From: SYIM01 sp039800325
GTDB lineage: Bacteria > Pseudomonadota > Gammaproteobacteria > Burkholderiales > Burkholderiaceae_E
Length of the DNA stretch: 61,032 bases
Assembly (NCBI GenBank): GCA_039800325.1
Contig: JBDLQY010000221.1
Span: forward strand, 1 to 61,032
Direction: 5' to 3'
A program made the translations under genes and the position numbers. Below the pieces are notes generated by a model. The model had not been told where the DNA came from. It saw only the letters and a program-made list of their open reading frames with translations, and searched no databases. Of the stretch, positions 9,250-17,936 are shown one piece after another (the stretch's first letter is position 1; every line of letters begins with the position of its first letter).

Positions 9250-9273
9250 CCAGAAATCGCCGGTAATTTCTGG
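9250..9273. promoter_or_regulatory. perfect 8-bp inverted repeat upstream of dctP
   Basis: CCAGAAAT at 9250-9257 is an exact inverted repeat of ATTTCTGG at 9266-9273, with eight bases between. It sits immediately upstream of the predicted -35 of the TRAP-HyuAB operon, where an activator or dual regulator would bind. The arm length and centre spacing suit a dimeric helix-turn-helix protein. The MarR-like product of the same operon is one candidate. Binding is inferred, not shown. Confidence 0.4.
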
Positions 9274-9391
9274 CTCGACATGACTTCTCGTAACTCAGAG
9301 GGGCGAATCTTGAATTGAACAAGACTCGAGACGCCTGTCCTCTGGACCAGGTCCGTAGCGTTAGTGGCTTCTGGCTAGTTGGCCTGACGCG

Positions 9392-9562
9392 TTAAGACCC
9401 GACCAGGCTTATTCCCTGTGGGGCGTCCAGCGCGGGTTCGTAAAAGAGCCCTGTTGATACCCCGATGGCGCCTGCAGTCAGGGCTTCCTCGACGAGCGCC
9501 TGCATGCCAGCGATCTCTGCATCTGAAGCGTGCTGGAATAGATCAGCGTCGAAATTCAGCAT
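9392..9562 (-). pseudogene. remnant of N-acyl-D-amino-acid deacylase (amidohydrolase)
   Basis: A 56-residue reading frame ends in TAA at 9392-9394. It contains AEIAGMQALVEEALTAGAIG followed by VSTGLFYEPALDAP, a stretch typical of the middle of D-aminoacylase and N-acyl-D-glutamate deacylase. Both ends of the ~480-residue enzyme are missing: no amidohydrolase metal motifs lie upstream, and the frame stops soon after the conserved block. It lies downstream of tRNA-Met in the same orientation as the peptide-type ABC importer. That arrangement suggests an N-acyl-D-amino-acid deacylase once belonged to this scavenging region. The assignment rests on one conserved block only. Confidence 0.6.
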
Positions 9563-9589
9563 GAATGTCAGCGTTCGTCTGTCGACTGG

Positions 9590-9622
9590 CGGGGGACAAA
9601 CAGGCGGGGGGCAAACAGGCGA
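9590..9622. repeat. two-copy G-rich tandem repeat
   Basis: Two direct copies of a ~16-base unit of the form GCGGGGGRCAAACAG lie back to back and differ at one base (A or G). They sit between the deacylase remnant and the tRNA gene. They may mark a slippage or rearrangement scar; no function is visible. Confidence 0.6.
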
Positions 9623-9700
9623 AAAAACTAGGGGAGGTATCGGCCAGATTCAGGCTCTGGCAGATTGACGTACCAACAAAAAATCATTGGCAAAGGGGAG

Positions 9701-9777
<77 letters not shown>

Positions 9778-9787
9778 ATAACCCTCG

Positions 9788-9817
9788 ATAATATCCGGAC
9801 GTCGTCGTAAGTGTCAA
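9788..9817 (-). promoter_or_regulatory. sigma-70 promoter of tRNA-Met
   Basis: A perfect -35 TTGACA (9812-9817 on the minus strand) and a -10 TATTAT (9788-9793, five of six) are spaced by 18 bases. The -10 ends about eleven bases before the mature tRNA 5' end. This is the best consensus promoter in the left half of the window. Confidence 0.8.
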
Positions 9818-9883
9818 AACGAGACGGAATTCAGAGGGCCCATAAGCCCCAGCCATGAATCGATGGCCCTCGGCGCGTTCCTT

Positions 9884-11695
9884 CTAGGCCTCAATCATCA
9901 CGCGGTGGCCCGCGGACACCTCCTGATACTGACGCTCGGGCGGGCGATAGTCGGCCGGTCGCAGGGGGCTGGCCAGTTCGCTGTCGTCAAGCATTCGAGG
10001 TGTGCGACGTCGTGTGGGGTCCGGAATCGGTACCGCGCTCAGCAGGCGCCGGGTGTAATCATGACCCGGTGAGCCCAGCACCTGATCGCGGGGCCCGATT
10101 TCGACGATTTCACCCAGGCGCATCACCGCAACCCGATGGCTGATTCGCTCGACGACTGCCATATCGTGCGAAATGAAAACGAACGCCAGCCCTAGCTCAT
10201 CCTGAAGATCAAGCAGCAGATTGATGACCTGGCCTTTGATGGACACATCCAGTGCGGAGACCGCTTCGTCGGCGATGATGAGACGTGGGTTTAAGGCTAA
10301 CGCCCGGGCTATGCACACGCGCTGGCGTTGGCCGCCGGAGAATTCATGGGGCAGGCGACTGGCCATGTCCGGAGACAGGCCAACACGCTTAAGCAGTTGG
10401 GCAACCCGGTCTTGGGCGTTCGAACGCCCTTCGACCAATCGGTGCACTAGCATAGGCTCTGCAATGGAGTCCCCAATTCGCCGACGCGGATTGAGGCTGG
10501 CATACGGATCCTGGAACACCATCTGCATGCGCTGTCGGGCCTGCTGAAGCCCCTGGTGCGATAGCGCGCCCAGATTCTGGCCTTCGAAGTGTACGGTCCC
10601 CGCCTGCGGGCGGATCAGGTGCAGCAGTGCACGACCCGTGGTGGACTTGCCGCAACCCGATTCGCCCACCAGAGCCAGCGTCTCGCCCGGTCTGACCTCG
10701 AAGCTGACCTTTTCGACTGCATGGACCCGTGCGGCGACGCGGCCCAGCAGGCCCCGCCGAATGTCGAATCGAACCGTGAGATCACGCACGGAGACGACAG
10801 GTTCAGCGGCAAGCTCGGGCGGGCGCCCGGATCGTCCCTCGGAGAGCACGACACCGCTTGCGATATCGATGTCGGGGAAACGCTTTGGCAGCGCTTGACC
10901 AGCTAGCGAACCCAAAATGGGTACGGTGGCAAGCAGGGTTCGCGTATGCGCGTGACTGGGGTTTGCAAATACCTGGGCGGTTACACCCTGATCGACCGCC
11001 TCGCCGCGATACATCACCACCGTGCGGTCAGCGACTTCAGCGACTACCCCCATGTCGTGGGTGATGAACATCACCGACATGCCGAGCTCTGCCTGCAGCT
11101 CACGGATCAACGACAGAATCTGCGCCTGAATGGTGACGTCCAGCGCGGTCGTGGGTTCATCGGCAATCAGTAGCTGTGGTCTGCAGGCAAGCGCCATGGC
11201 AATCATGACCCGCTGGCGCATGCCCCCTGAGAAGCGATGGGGGTATTCGCCAAATCGACGTCGAGCGTCAGGGATACGTACGCGGTCGAGAATTCGCAGG
11301 GCCTCGGCCTGCGCCTCGGTCGCGCTGATATCGCGATGAAAGCGCAGGGTTTCAGCGATTTGATACCCAATGGTCAACACCGGGTTCAGGCTGGTCATGG
11401 GCTCCTGAAAAATCATGGATACAGCGGCGCCGCGTACCCGGCGCATCTCGGTCTCGTGCAGCGCGAGCAGATCACGGCCAGCGAGCATTACCTTGCCATC
11501 GATACGTCCATTAACCACGGGAACCAGTCGCATGATGGAGAGCGCGGTGACGCTTTTTCCAGACCCTGACTCGCCTACGACTGCGACCGTTTCGCCTGCG
11601 GCGATGTCAAACGAGAGGTCGCGTACCACTGGACGCCACTGACCAGCGACACGAAATGCGGTGTTCAGCCCGCGCACCGACAGCACCGGGCTCAC
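9884..11695 (-). CDS. fused dipeptide-type ABC ATPase (DppD-DppF tandem)
   Basis: This 603-residue protein has two ABC cassettes in tandem, like GsiA. The first has Walker A GESGSGKS near residue 40, signature FSGGMRQRVMIAMAL and Walker B LLIADEPTTALD. The second has GESGCGKSTTGRALL near 345, FSGGQRQRVCIARAL and LIIADEAVSALDVS. Each cassette ends with an oligopeptide-transport C-terminal region. It powers import through the two permeases encoded just upstream, and its start overlaps the DppC-like stop by four bases. It is the last ABC gene before tRNA-Met. Substrates of this class include peptides, glutathione and opines. Confidence 0.95.
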   Translation of the reverse strand: MSPVLSVRGLNTAFRVAGQWRPVVRDLSFDIAAGETVAVVGESGSGKSVTALSIMRLVPVVNGRIDGKVMLAGRDLLALHETEMRRVRGAAVSMIFQEPMTSLNPVLTIGYQIAETLRFHRDISATEAQAEALRILDRVRIPDARRRFGEYPHRFSGGMRQRVMIAMALACRPQLLIADEPTTALDVTIQAQILSLIRELQAELGMSVMFITHDMGVVAEVADRTVVMYRGEAVDQGVTAQVFANPSHAHTRTLLATVPILGSLAGQALPKRFPDIDIASGVVLSEGRSGRPPELAAEPVVSVRDLTVRFDIRRGLLGRVAARVHAVEKVSFEVRPGETLALVGESGCGKSTTGRALLHLIRPQAGTVHFEGQNLGALSHQGLQQARQRMQMVFQDPYASLNPRRRIGDSIAEPMLVHRLVEGRSNAQDRVAQLLKRVGLSPDMASRLPHEFSGGQRQRVCIARALALNPRLIIADEAVSALDVSIKGQVINLLLDLQDELGLAFVFISHDMAVVERISHRVAVMRLGEIVEIGPRDQVLGSPGHDYTRRLLSAVPIPDPTRRRTPRMLDDSELASPLRPADYRPPERQYQEVSAGHRVMIEA

Positions 11696-12531
11696 TGCTC
11701 GTCCTTCAGTTTGGGGTCAATGGCGTCGCGCAATCCATCACCCAGCAGATTCAACGCAAACACCACCAGCAGTATCGCCATACCCGGCACCAGGGCCAGC
11801 CAGTACGAATCAAGAATGTTCTCGAAGCCTTCGCGGATCATGCCGCCCCAGGTTGGCGTGGGCGGCTTAAGACCCAGGCCTATAAAGGCCAGTGAGGCCT
11901 CGGTGCGGATGGAGCTGGCCGTCCAGAGGGAAAACATCACCAAAATTTCAGCGGCGATGTTTGGCAGGATGTGGACGAATAAAATTCGAATATCAGAAAA
12001 ACCCAGTGATCGGCCAGCCTCAATGAACTCGCGCTCTTTGACGGCCAGAGTGGGTGCCCGCGCTACCCGGGCAAACGATGGAACCGACGTGATGGCAATC
12101 GCCAGAATGATATTGGGTAGTGAAGGGCCCAGCATGGCCACGACGATCAGGCCCAGGATGAGTGCCGGAAAAGCCAGCAAGACATCCATGATCTGCATGA
12201 CGACCGTATCGAAGCGGCCGCCGTAATAGCCCGCGACCATACCGATCAGCGAGCCAACGATCATGGCAAAGCCTGTGGCCGCGAAACCGATCAGCAGCGA
12301 GTAGCGCGCGCCGTGCAGCAGGCGCGACAGAATATCGCGACCAAACTGATCGGTGCCCAGCCAATGCTCGGGTGATGGGCCCGACAGCTTGTTAAGCACA
12401 TTCTGCTCAACCGGGTCATAAGGCGCTATCCAGGGCGCAATCAGTGCGAGCAGCAGCAGTAGCAGAAAAATGCTTAATCCGACCCAGGATGTCCGATTGG
12501 CACGAAAGGCGGCGACGATACCCTGGCTCAT
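11692..12531 (-). CDS. dipeptide-type ABC permease (DppC family)
   Basis: This 279-residue inner-membrane protein has about six helices. The N-terminal segment typical of OppC is PWIAPYDPVEQN, then GPSPEHWLGTDQFGRDILSRL. The EAA loop lies around AGRSLGFSDIRILFVHILPN and contacts the ATPase. Four-base overlaps with the DppB-like gene upstream and the ATPase gene downstream show strict co-translation. It forms the heterodimeric translocation pore with the DppB-like subunit. The length and motif order are normal. Confidence 0.95.
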   Translation of the reverse strand: MSQGIVAAFRANRTSWVGLSIFLLLLLLALIAPWIAPYDPVEQNVLNKLSGPSPEHWLGTDQFGRDILSRLLHGARYSLLIGFAATGFAMIVGSLIGMVAGYYGGRFDTVVMQIMDVLLAFPALILGLIVVAMLGPSLPNIILAIAITSVPSFARVARAPTLAVKEREFIEAGRSLGFSDIRILFVHILPNIAAEILVMFSLWTASSIRTEASLAFIGLGLKPPTPTWGGMIREGFENILDSYWLALVPGMAILLVVFALNLLGDGLRDAIDPKLKDEQ

Positions 12532-13466
12532 GACATCTTCACCCTGGGGTCAACTAAGCCGTAGACCAGATCGGTCAGCAGATTAATGCCCACCACCAGC
12601 AGGGTATAGACAACCATCATGCCCTGCAGCAGGGTGTAGTCGCGCTGGTTAAGCGCGCCGACAATCAGCTTACCCAGACCAGGGCGATTGAACACAATTT
12701 CAGTGAGCACCGAGTTACCGATGAGAACGCCCAGATAAAGTCCGACAATAGTGATGATGGGCATTAAAGCGTTACGTAGCGCATGCCGCCACACCACGAC
12801 CGACCAGGGCGCGCCCTTCGCGCGCGCGGTTCGTACATAGTCCTCTGACAACACCTCCAGCATCGCCGACCGCGTGACGCGCGTGATGTAGGCGGCCATG
12901 ATCAGCCCGAGATTAAAAGCGGGCAGAGCCAGGGATGAGAACCACTCCCACGGGGTACCCCGTCGGGCACTGATCACGGGAAACCACTGCAGATGGATAG
13001 CCAGCAGAATCAGCAGCGCAATCCCCGATACAAAGGCTGGAAAGGACAGGCCCACCAGCGAGCCGATTCGGGTCACATAGTCGATCCAACGATTTCGATG
13101 TATGGCCGCCCAGACACCCAGCGGAATGCCAATCAATGCTCCGAAGGCCAGGGCGACGACAGTCAGTTCGATGGTCCAGGGTAGAACCAACGAAACTTCC
13201 GTCATCACAGGGCGACCCGTGACCAGCGATGTGCCCCAGTCGCCGAGCAGGGCGCCGGTTAAGAACGAGGCGTACTGATGCAGTAGGGGTTGATCAAGTC
13301 CCAGTCGAGCGCGCAGTGCAGCTACGGCCTGGGCATCGGCCTGATCACCCAGAATGACCAGCGCCGGGTCACCCGGCAGGATGCGCACGATCATGAAGAT
13401 GATCGTGAGCACCGCCAGCAGGGTGATCAGCGCGAGCGCAATACGCCGCGCTATAAAGGCTCGCAT
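12528..13466 (-). CDS. dipeptide-type ABC permease (DppB family)
   Basis: This 312-residue inner-membrane protein starts RIALALITLLAVLTIIFMI and carries the DppB landmark RILPGDPA followed by LGLDQPLLHQYASFL. The coupling loop is VRTARAKGAPWSVVVWRHAL. It pairs with the DppC-like permease. The gene begins 15 nt after the binding-protein stop and overlaps dppC-like by four bases. No strong Shine-Dalgarno sequence is visible, which fits translation coupled to the upstream gene. Confidence 0.94.
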   Translation of the reverse strand: MRAFIARRIALALITLLAVLTIIFMIVRILPGDPALVILGDQADAQAVAALRARLGLDQPLLHQYASFLTGALLGDWGTSLVTGRPVMTEVSLVLPWTIELTVVALAFGALIGIPLGVWAAIHRNRWIDYVTRIGSLVGLSFPAFVSGIALLILLAIHLQWFPVISARRGTPWEWFSSLALPAFNLGLIMAAYITRVTRSAMLEVLSEDYVRTARAKGAPWSVVVWRHALRNALMPIITIVGLYLGVLIGNSVLTEIVFNRPGLGKLIVGALNQRDYTLLQGMMVVYTLLVVGINLLTDLVYGLVDPRVKMS

Positions 13467-13481
13467 CGACTGCGCGTCAGA

Positions 13482-15053
13482 TCAGCGCGTAAACCGGCTT
13501 GTCTCCAGAACTGCAGGTCCCAGGTTAAGCGCTCCCTTGACCGTGTAGCCCAGATCAACCGTGTCTTTCACGGCCCAGAGTTGCATGGCCTCGTTCAGCG
13601 GGATGGCACACACATCGTTAAGAATCTTGCGCTGCGCCTCATGCCATAGAGCGATCTGTTTCTTCGGGTCGGGCTCGCCTCGGGCCGCGTCGATTTCCGC
13701 ATCAGCCGCATTGCAGTGTGAGAAATTCGTGACCGCAGTAGGTGTTCCAACGATGGAGCGTGAGTGGAAGAAGTGCGTCAGGTAAACGTCTGCCACCGGA
13801 AACCGCGCTGCCTGGAAATGCACCACCTGGCTAAGGTTTTGGCGAATCTGCTGATGGAAGGTTGCGTGTTCAACCGGCGTGATCTCCAGCGTGATGCCCG
13901 CCCGCTTCAGCTGCGCCTGAACGGCTTCCATAAAGGTCATCATGCCACTGAGCGTGGTGTGGATGGTCTTGATGGTGATGCCGTTGGGGTAACCGGCTTC
14001 GGTCAGCAGCTGCTTGGCCAGTGCGACGTTGTGTGCTGCCAGGGGCGCCTCGTTGAGAGTTCCCAGATAGCCCGCTGGCACCACGGATACAGCGGGACGG
14101 CTGGTGTCGCGGCCGCGAAACTGATGGAGCCCATCACGATCGAGCGCATGAGCGATCGCCTGACGAACCTTAAGGTTATCGAGCGGTGGCATCGTGCGGT
14201 TGAGATGAAGCACCGACATTTCGGCTGGAGTCATCGCGTAAAGCTTCACGCCTGGCATGCGACGGACTCGGTTAAAGGTTTCCTGGCTGGTGCGCAGGTA
14301 CACCATATCGATCTCGCCCGCCTGAAAGGCCAGGTCGCGAGCCGAGTCGGACGGGATCAGACGATAAGTCAGCTCGCGAAACGCCGGTTTGCCGCGGAAA
14401 TACTTGTCATTGGCCACGAGTTTGCCGTACTGCTGAGGCACATATTCGGCGAATACAAAGGGCCCGGTTCCGACAGGCTTACGTCTGAAGCCGTCTTCGC
14501 CCAGCTTCTCGACGGCGGCCTTGCAGACCATATTGCCGCCGTGAAAATTCATCACCACGCCCAGCAGACTGGGAATGGGCGTGCTGAGACGGATGCGTAC
14601 CGTGTAGCGATCAGTAGCCTCGACACTCTGAAAAGCTGCATAGTCCGACGAAAACGCCGAGGTTGCCCGGGTGGCTGCACGCTTGAGCGAGAACACGGCA
14701 TCGTCGGCGGTGAATTCGCCGAAGTCGTGGTGGCATTGAACGCCCCGGCGCAGTTGGAAGGTCCACTCGAGGCCGTCCGGTGATGAGGTCCAGCGCTCGG
14801 CCAGATCGGGCTCAATGAGGTCAGGACTGATTTCACCAGGCTTCAGGCGCACCAGTCCATTGAAGATCTGCTGAAGAAACGCCTTGCCGGGGGTCGAGGA
14901 GTTCATGTGTGGGTCAAGCACGCCTGCATCGGCTGATGCAAGTCCGACCACGAAGCTTGTCTTTTGTGCCGATGCCGGCGCTGACACGCAGAGCGCAAGC
15001 GTCAGTGCCAGGCCGCCAGCGGCCTGACGCGCGGTTGAAAACTTGAAATACAT
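13482..15053 (-). CDS. family-5 solute-binding protein of the dipeptide/opine importer
   Basis: The start was placed at ATG 15053 because AGGAG lies seven bases upstream and the following residues, MYFKFSTARQAAGGLALT onward, form a clear signal peptide ending SAPASAQ. An in-frame ATG 48 bases further upstream lacks these traits. The 523-residue product is a periplasmic SBP_bac_5 protein (DppA/OppA type) with ERWTSSPDGLEWTFQLRRGV and DNLKVRQAIAHALDRDGL motifs. It captures substrate for the DppBC-ATPase transporter downstream. It follows the flavoenzyme genes by 63 nt. The ligand is unknown, but the adjoining amine dehydrogenase points to an opine, a D-amino-acid compound or a short peptide. 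Confidence 0.93.
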   Translation of the reverse strand: MYFKFSTARQAAGGLALTLALCVSAPASAQKTSFVVGLASADAGVLDPHMNSSTPGKAFLQQIFNGLVRLKPGEISPDLIEPDLAERWTSSPDGLEWTFQLRRGVQCHHDFGEFTADDAVFSLKRAATRATSAFSSDYAAFQSVEATDRYTVRIRLSTPIPSLLGVVMNFHGGNMVCKAAVEKLGEDGFRRKPVGTGPFVFAEYVPQQYGKLVANDKYFRGKPAFRELTYRLIPSDSARDLAFQAGEIDMVYLRTSQETFNRVRRMPGVKLYAMTPAEMSVLHLNRTMPPLDNLKVRQAIAHALDRDGLHQFRGRDTSRPAVSVVPAGYLGTLNEAPLAAHNVALAKQLLTEAGYPNGITIKTIHTTLSGMMTFMEAVQAQLKRAGITLEITPVEHATFHQQIRQNLSQVVHFQAARFPVADVYLTHFFHSRSIVGTPTAVTNFSHCNAADAEIDAARGEPDPKKQIALWHEAQRKILNDVCAIPLNEAMQLWAVKDTVDLGYTVKGALNLGPAVLETSRFTR

Positions 15054-15116
15054 GTTGTCTCCTTGGTGTGTGGCTGTTCTCTGCAGCAGCCTATTCGTCA
15101 TGAGCGAGCAAAGCGT

Positions 15117-16235
15117 TTAAGGCGCGGCTCCAGTGAAGCGATCGGGTCTGAAGGCCTCAAGTTCGATATCGGTTTTTCCATCGATTACCAACTCGGCCAG
15201 GATACCGCCAATGGCAGGCCCTAACTGAAACCCATGGCCCGAAAAACCAAAGGCATGGAAAAGCCCGGGCGTGGTTTTTGATGGACCCAGTACGGGAATT
15301 TTATCGGGCAGACCGCCGTCTATCCCTGTCCATGTACGGATGATCTGCGCCTGCGCCAGACGCGGTACCAGGAATAGCGCGCGCCGCATCCCCGCGAGGG
15401 TGACCTCGGGTAGTGGACGTGACCAGGCCCGCTCTGCGTCGTACTCGCCACGGCCTCCGCCCAGCACAACATTGCCACGCGCGGTCTGTCGCAGATAGAT
15501 ATCGCCGCCGACAACACCCAGATTGGGCACGATGAAATAGGGCAAAGGTTCAGTGACGATCATGTTGGGTGAAAGCGGCGTGCAGGGTACCGGTTCACCA
15601 AAACTTTCTGCGATGGCACCGCCCCAGAAGCCTGCGGTATTGATGAGTACGGGGGCAGTGAATTGAGTGTCGTCGGTGCAGATTTCGAAGCTATGCGCCC
15701 TTCCTGTCCACGAACGTGCCGGAGAGTGTTCGCGGATGTCGGCCCCCGCGCGTCGCGCCGCTTCGGCCAGGGCGGGCGCCAACAATCTAGGATTGGCGCA
15801 ACCGTCATCATCGGCCAACGAACCGGCGACCACGCCCGAGCCCAGCCAGGGGTAGTCCTGGTGCAGTTCGGCGCGTCGGAACAACTTAAGCGGCAGCTCA
15901 TGTTGACGGGCAATATCCAGATAGGCGACCAGATCGTCCTCTTCGGCTGCACTGCGCGCGAGTTTAAGATGCCCGGTGGGCCTGAATTCGGCGTCTGTGC
16001 CAATCCACTCTTTCATGCGACCCCAGAGAACGCGCGATCGGCGGGCAATGGGTAACTCGGCGGGATGACGCCCTTGTTGGCGCACGCCTCCGTAGTTGAC
16101 GCCAGTGGCCTGGCTGCCCACCAGCCCTCTTTCAAGTAAAACAACCCGTGAGCCGCGCTCGGCCAGATGCAGAGCGGCCGAGCAGCCTGCGCCACCGCCA
16201 CCCACGATGAGCGCATCCGCATCGACCCGCTTCAT
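15117..16235 (-). CDS. DAO-fold FAD-dependent amine dehydrogenase, beta (catalytic) subunit
   Basis: The start was placed at ATG 16235, just before the dinucleotide-binding DALIVGGGGAGCSAALHL; the long upstream extension of the frame overlaps the previous gene and looks non-coding. The ~372-residue protein has the D-amino-acid oxidase/sarcosine oxidase fold, with GVNYGGVRQQGRHPAELP and a C-terminal HAFGFSGHGFQLGPAIG. Its partners are the FAD/NAD-type subunit and the small [2Fe-2S] protein upstream. Together they match OoxB, HcnC or LhpE-like heterotrimers that oxidise opines, glycine or D-hydroxyproline. A 14-codon mini-ORF bridges the 37-base gap to the preceding gene. Confidence 0.88.
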   Translation of the reverse strand: MKRVDADALIVGGGGAGCSAALHLAERGSRVVLLERGLVGSQATGVNYGGVRQQGRHPAELPIARRSRVLWGRMKEWIGTDAEFRPTGHLKLARSAAEEDDLVAYLDIARQHELPLKLFRRAELHQDYPWLGSGVVAGSLADDDGCANPRLLAPALAEAARRAGADIREHSPARSWTGRAHSFEICTDDTQFTAPVLINTAGFWGGAIAESFGEPVPCTPLSPNMIVTEPLPYFIVPNLGVVGGDIYLRQTARGNVVLGGGRGEYDAERAWSRPLPEVTLAGMRRALFLVPRLAQAQIIRTWTGIDGGLPDKIPVLGPSKTTPGLFHAFGFSGHGFQLGPAIGGILAELVIDGKTDIELEAFRPDRFTGAAP

Positions 16236-16276
16236 GCAGATGGGCCTGTGGTGATCCGGCCTGCCCAAGAGCTCAT
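16232..16276 (-). other. 14-codon mini-ORF linking two dehydrogenase subunit genes
   Basis: An ATG at 16276 overlaps the upstream stop as ATGA. The frame encodes MSSWAGRITTGPSA and ends in a TGA that itself overlaps the next start as ATGA (16235-16232). An AGGAAGAG sequence lies five bases before the first ATG, whereas the downstream gene has only a weak ribosome site. The arrangement could let ribosomes step from one gene to the next. It may also be chance; no protein role is proposed. Confidence 0.35.
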
Positions 16277-17664
16277 GTGATCTCTTCCTGTACAACCATC
16301 GGTATCGGGCGCACGGGCGGCTGTGCGCGCAGGCGACCCACCTTGGCGATCTGGATTTGATGGACCGATGCGAGGACCTCGGCTGCGGCCGATGCACACA
16401 TTCGGCCCTGACAGCGCCCCATGCCCAGCCGGCTGACGGCTTTGGCACGGTTGAGCTCTCGCGCAGCCCCAGTGGGTGCGCTGGGTGCCGCCGCCGCACG
16501 CACCATGCCCGCAGTCAGTGACTCGCAACGACACAGTATCGTGTCGTCATCGACGGATGCTGCGAGTGCAGCCGGGTAAGGAAAAGCAAGCTCAAGTGCT
16601 GCCCGCAGGCGTGCCTGTCGTGCCAGTGCCTGATCGAGCCGCGAAACCGCCTGTGTATCAACCGTGCCTGCGCGATCAGCAATCATCGCCCAGGCCGCGC
16701 GAGCCCCAGCAAGCTCGGCAACCTCTGCTCCGCCGATGGAGGCACCGTCTCCGGCGCAATAAACGCCTGCTACTGGGCTACGGCCCGCCGCGTCAACGGT
16801 GGGAAGCCACTGCCGCTGAAGGTGATCGAAGTGAAACGGTATACCCGCCAGATCGGCAAGCTGCGATTCAGGCCTAAGGCCCCAGCCCATAGCGACCGCA
16901 TCGCAGTCAACACGATGCTCGCGCCCGGCGTCATCGCGCCAGCGCAGGCCGCTGACATGATCCGTACCTTCAATAGCCAGGGGTACCGCGCCCTCATGCA
17001 CCTGCTGTGCGCCACGGCGCGCCGAAAACAGATAGACCAGTCCTTTGGCGAGCGTGGCGGCCCCATATCGAAGCATCGGCCAGGCCGATGCGCGCTTCAC
17101 CCGGGCAGCGGTGGTGTCAATGAGCGCGGCCACTGTGACGCCCGCCTTTACATACTGATGTGCCAACAACCAAAGAAGCGGGCCGGTACCCACCAGCGAT
17201 ACCCGCGAACCGATGGCGCAGTTTTGAGTCTTAAGGGCGATTTGCGCGCCGCCAAGCGTGGTAACGCCGGGTAAGGTCCAGCCGGGGATGGGCACGATGC
17301 GTTCGGTCGCACCCGTGCACAGAAGCAGCCTTTCGGCCAGCACACGACCATGACGCAGGCCGTCGGTCAATGTGCGAACTTCGAATACATTTTTCTCGGC
17401 GCGAACCTGCCACACCAGTGTGCCCGGTCGCCAGTCGGTCTGCGCGGCCGTCTGTTCAAAAGTGCGGTGAATAGACTGCGCACGCACGGCCTCAAAGCCG
17501 TACAGCTTTGCTGCATCGAGTGCGATCGCCGATGGCGGTCGCTGATACACACGCCCGCCGCCGTCGCGGGCCTCGTCCAGCCAGATTGGCCGTATCCCAG
17601 CCTGCAGCAGCGTTTCGACCGCGCGCACGCCCGCCGGCCCCGCCCCCACCACGACGGTGTTCAT
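16273..17664 (-). CDS. FAD/NAD-type dehydrogenase alpha subunit with C-terminal [2Fe-2S] domain
   Basis: This 463-residue protein has an N-terminal dinucleotide-binding VVVGAGPAGVRAVETLL, a second Rossmann region near GSRVSLVGTGPLLWLLAHQ, and a C-terminal BFD-like iron-sulfur domain. The cysteines of that domain are in ILCRCES and GRCQGRMC. This is the architecture of OoxA, HcnB and LhpB, the electron-handling subunit of heterotrimeric amine dehydrogenases. Its start overlaps the small ferredoxin-like gene stop by four bases. The gene order, small [2Fe-2S] then alpha then DAO-fold, equals that of hcnABC. The transporter and SDR context argues more for catabolic amine oxidation than for cyanide production. 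Confidence 0.9.
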   Translation of the reverse strand: MNTVVVGAGPAGVRAVETLLQAGIRPIWLDEARDGGGRVYQRPPSAIALDAAKLYGFEAVRAQSIHRTFEQTAAQTDWRPGTLVWQVRAEKNVFEVRTLTDGLRHGRVLAERLLLCTGATERIVPIPGWTLPGVTTLGGAQIALKTQNCAIGSRVSLVGTGPLLWLLAHQYVKAGVTVAALIDTTAARVKRASAWPMLRYGAATLAKGLVYLFSARRGAQQVHEGAVPLAIEGTDHVSGLRWRDDAGREHRVDCDAVAMGWGLRPESQLADLAGIPFHFDHLQRQWLPTVDAAGRSPVAGVYCAGDGASIGGAEVAELAGARAAWAMIADRAGTVDTQAVSRLDQALARQARLRAALELAFPYPAALAASVDDDTILCRCESLTAGMVRAAAAPSAPTGAARELNRAKAVSRLGMGRCQGRMCASAAAEVLASVHQIQIAKVGRLRAQPPVRPIPMVVQEEIT

Positions 17665-17936
17665 CGACGCATGACCTCCATGCCCGCCTCAACAAGCGTC
17701 GTACATGCGCGAGCCGGACCGTGCCCGACAACATGGATGCGGCACTCCTGGCAAACGCCCATGACGCAGAACCCAGCACGCGGACTATCATCGATCTCGC
17801 TGCGGCAGAGCCAGTTTTCGCCGGCGCTTAGCAGGGCGGTCAGAACGGTGTCACCCGATCGTGCCTCAAGCGGCTGGCCGTCGACCCGGAAGCTGACTGG
17901 GGTTCGCACTTCGCCATCTAATCGTACCCAGCTCAA
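17661..17936 (-). CDS. small [2Fe-2S] subunit of the amine dehydrogenase
   Basis: This 91-residue protein has plant-ferredoxin-like cluster ligands CVMGVCQEC near residues 58-66 and a fourth cysteine in RACTT near 79. The N-terminal half forms the ubiquitin-like fold seen in HcnA and OoxC-type subunits (Fer2_4, PF13510). It passes electrons within the heterotrimer. It overlaps the SDR gene and the alpha-subunit gene by four bases each, so all are made from one transcript. The size is normal for this family. Confidence 0.88.
   Translation of the reverse strand: MSWVRLDGEVRTPVSFRVDGQPLEARSGDTVLTALLSAGENWLCRSEIDDSPRAGFCVMGVCQECRIHVVGHGPARACTTLVEAGMEVMRR

Noticed and set aside
13764..14783. 339-codon open frame antisense to the family-5 binding protein
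   Set aside because: It lies wholly within a clear SBP_bac_5 gene on the other strand and shows no recognisable motif.
15117..17936. Firm call of hydrogen cyanide synthase (HcnABC)
   Set aside because: Subunit types and order agree, but the same architecture occurs in opine and hydroxyproline dehydrogenases, and the transporter context favours catabolism; left unresolved.
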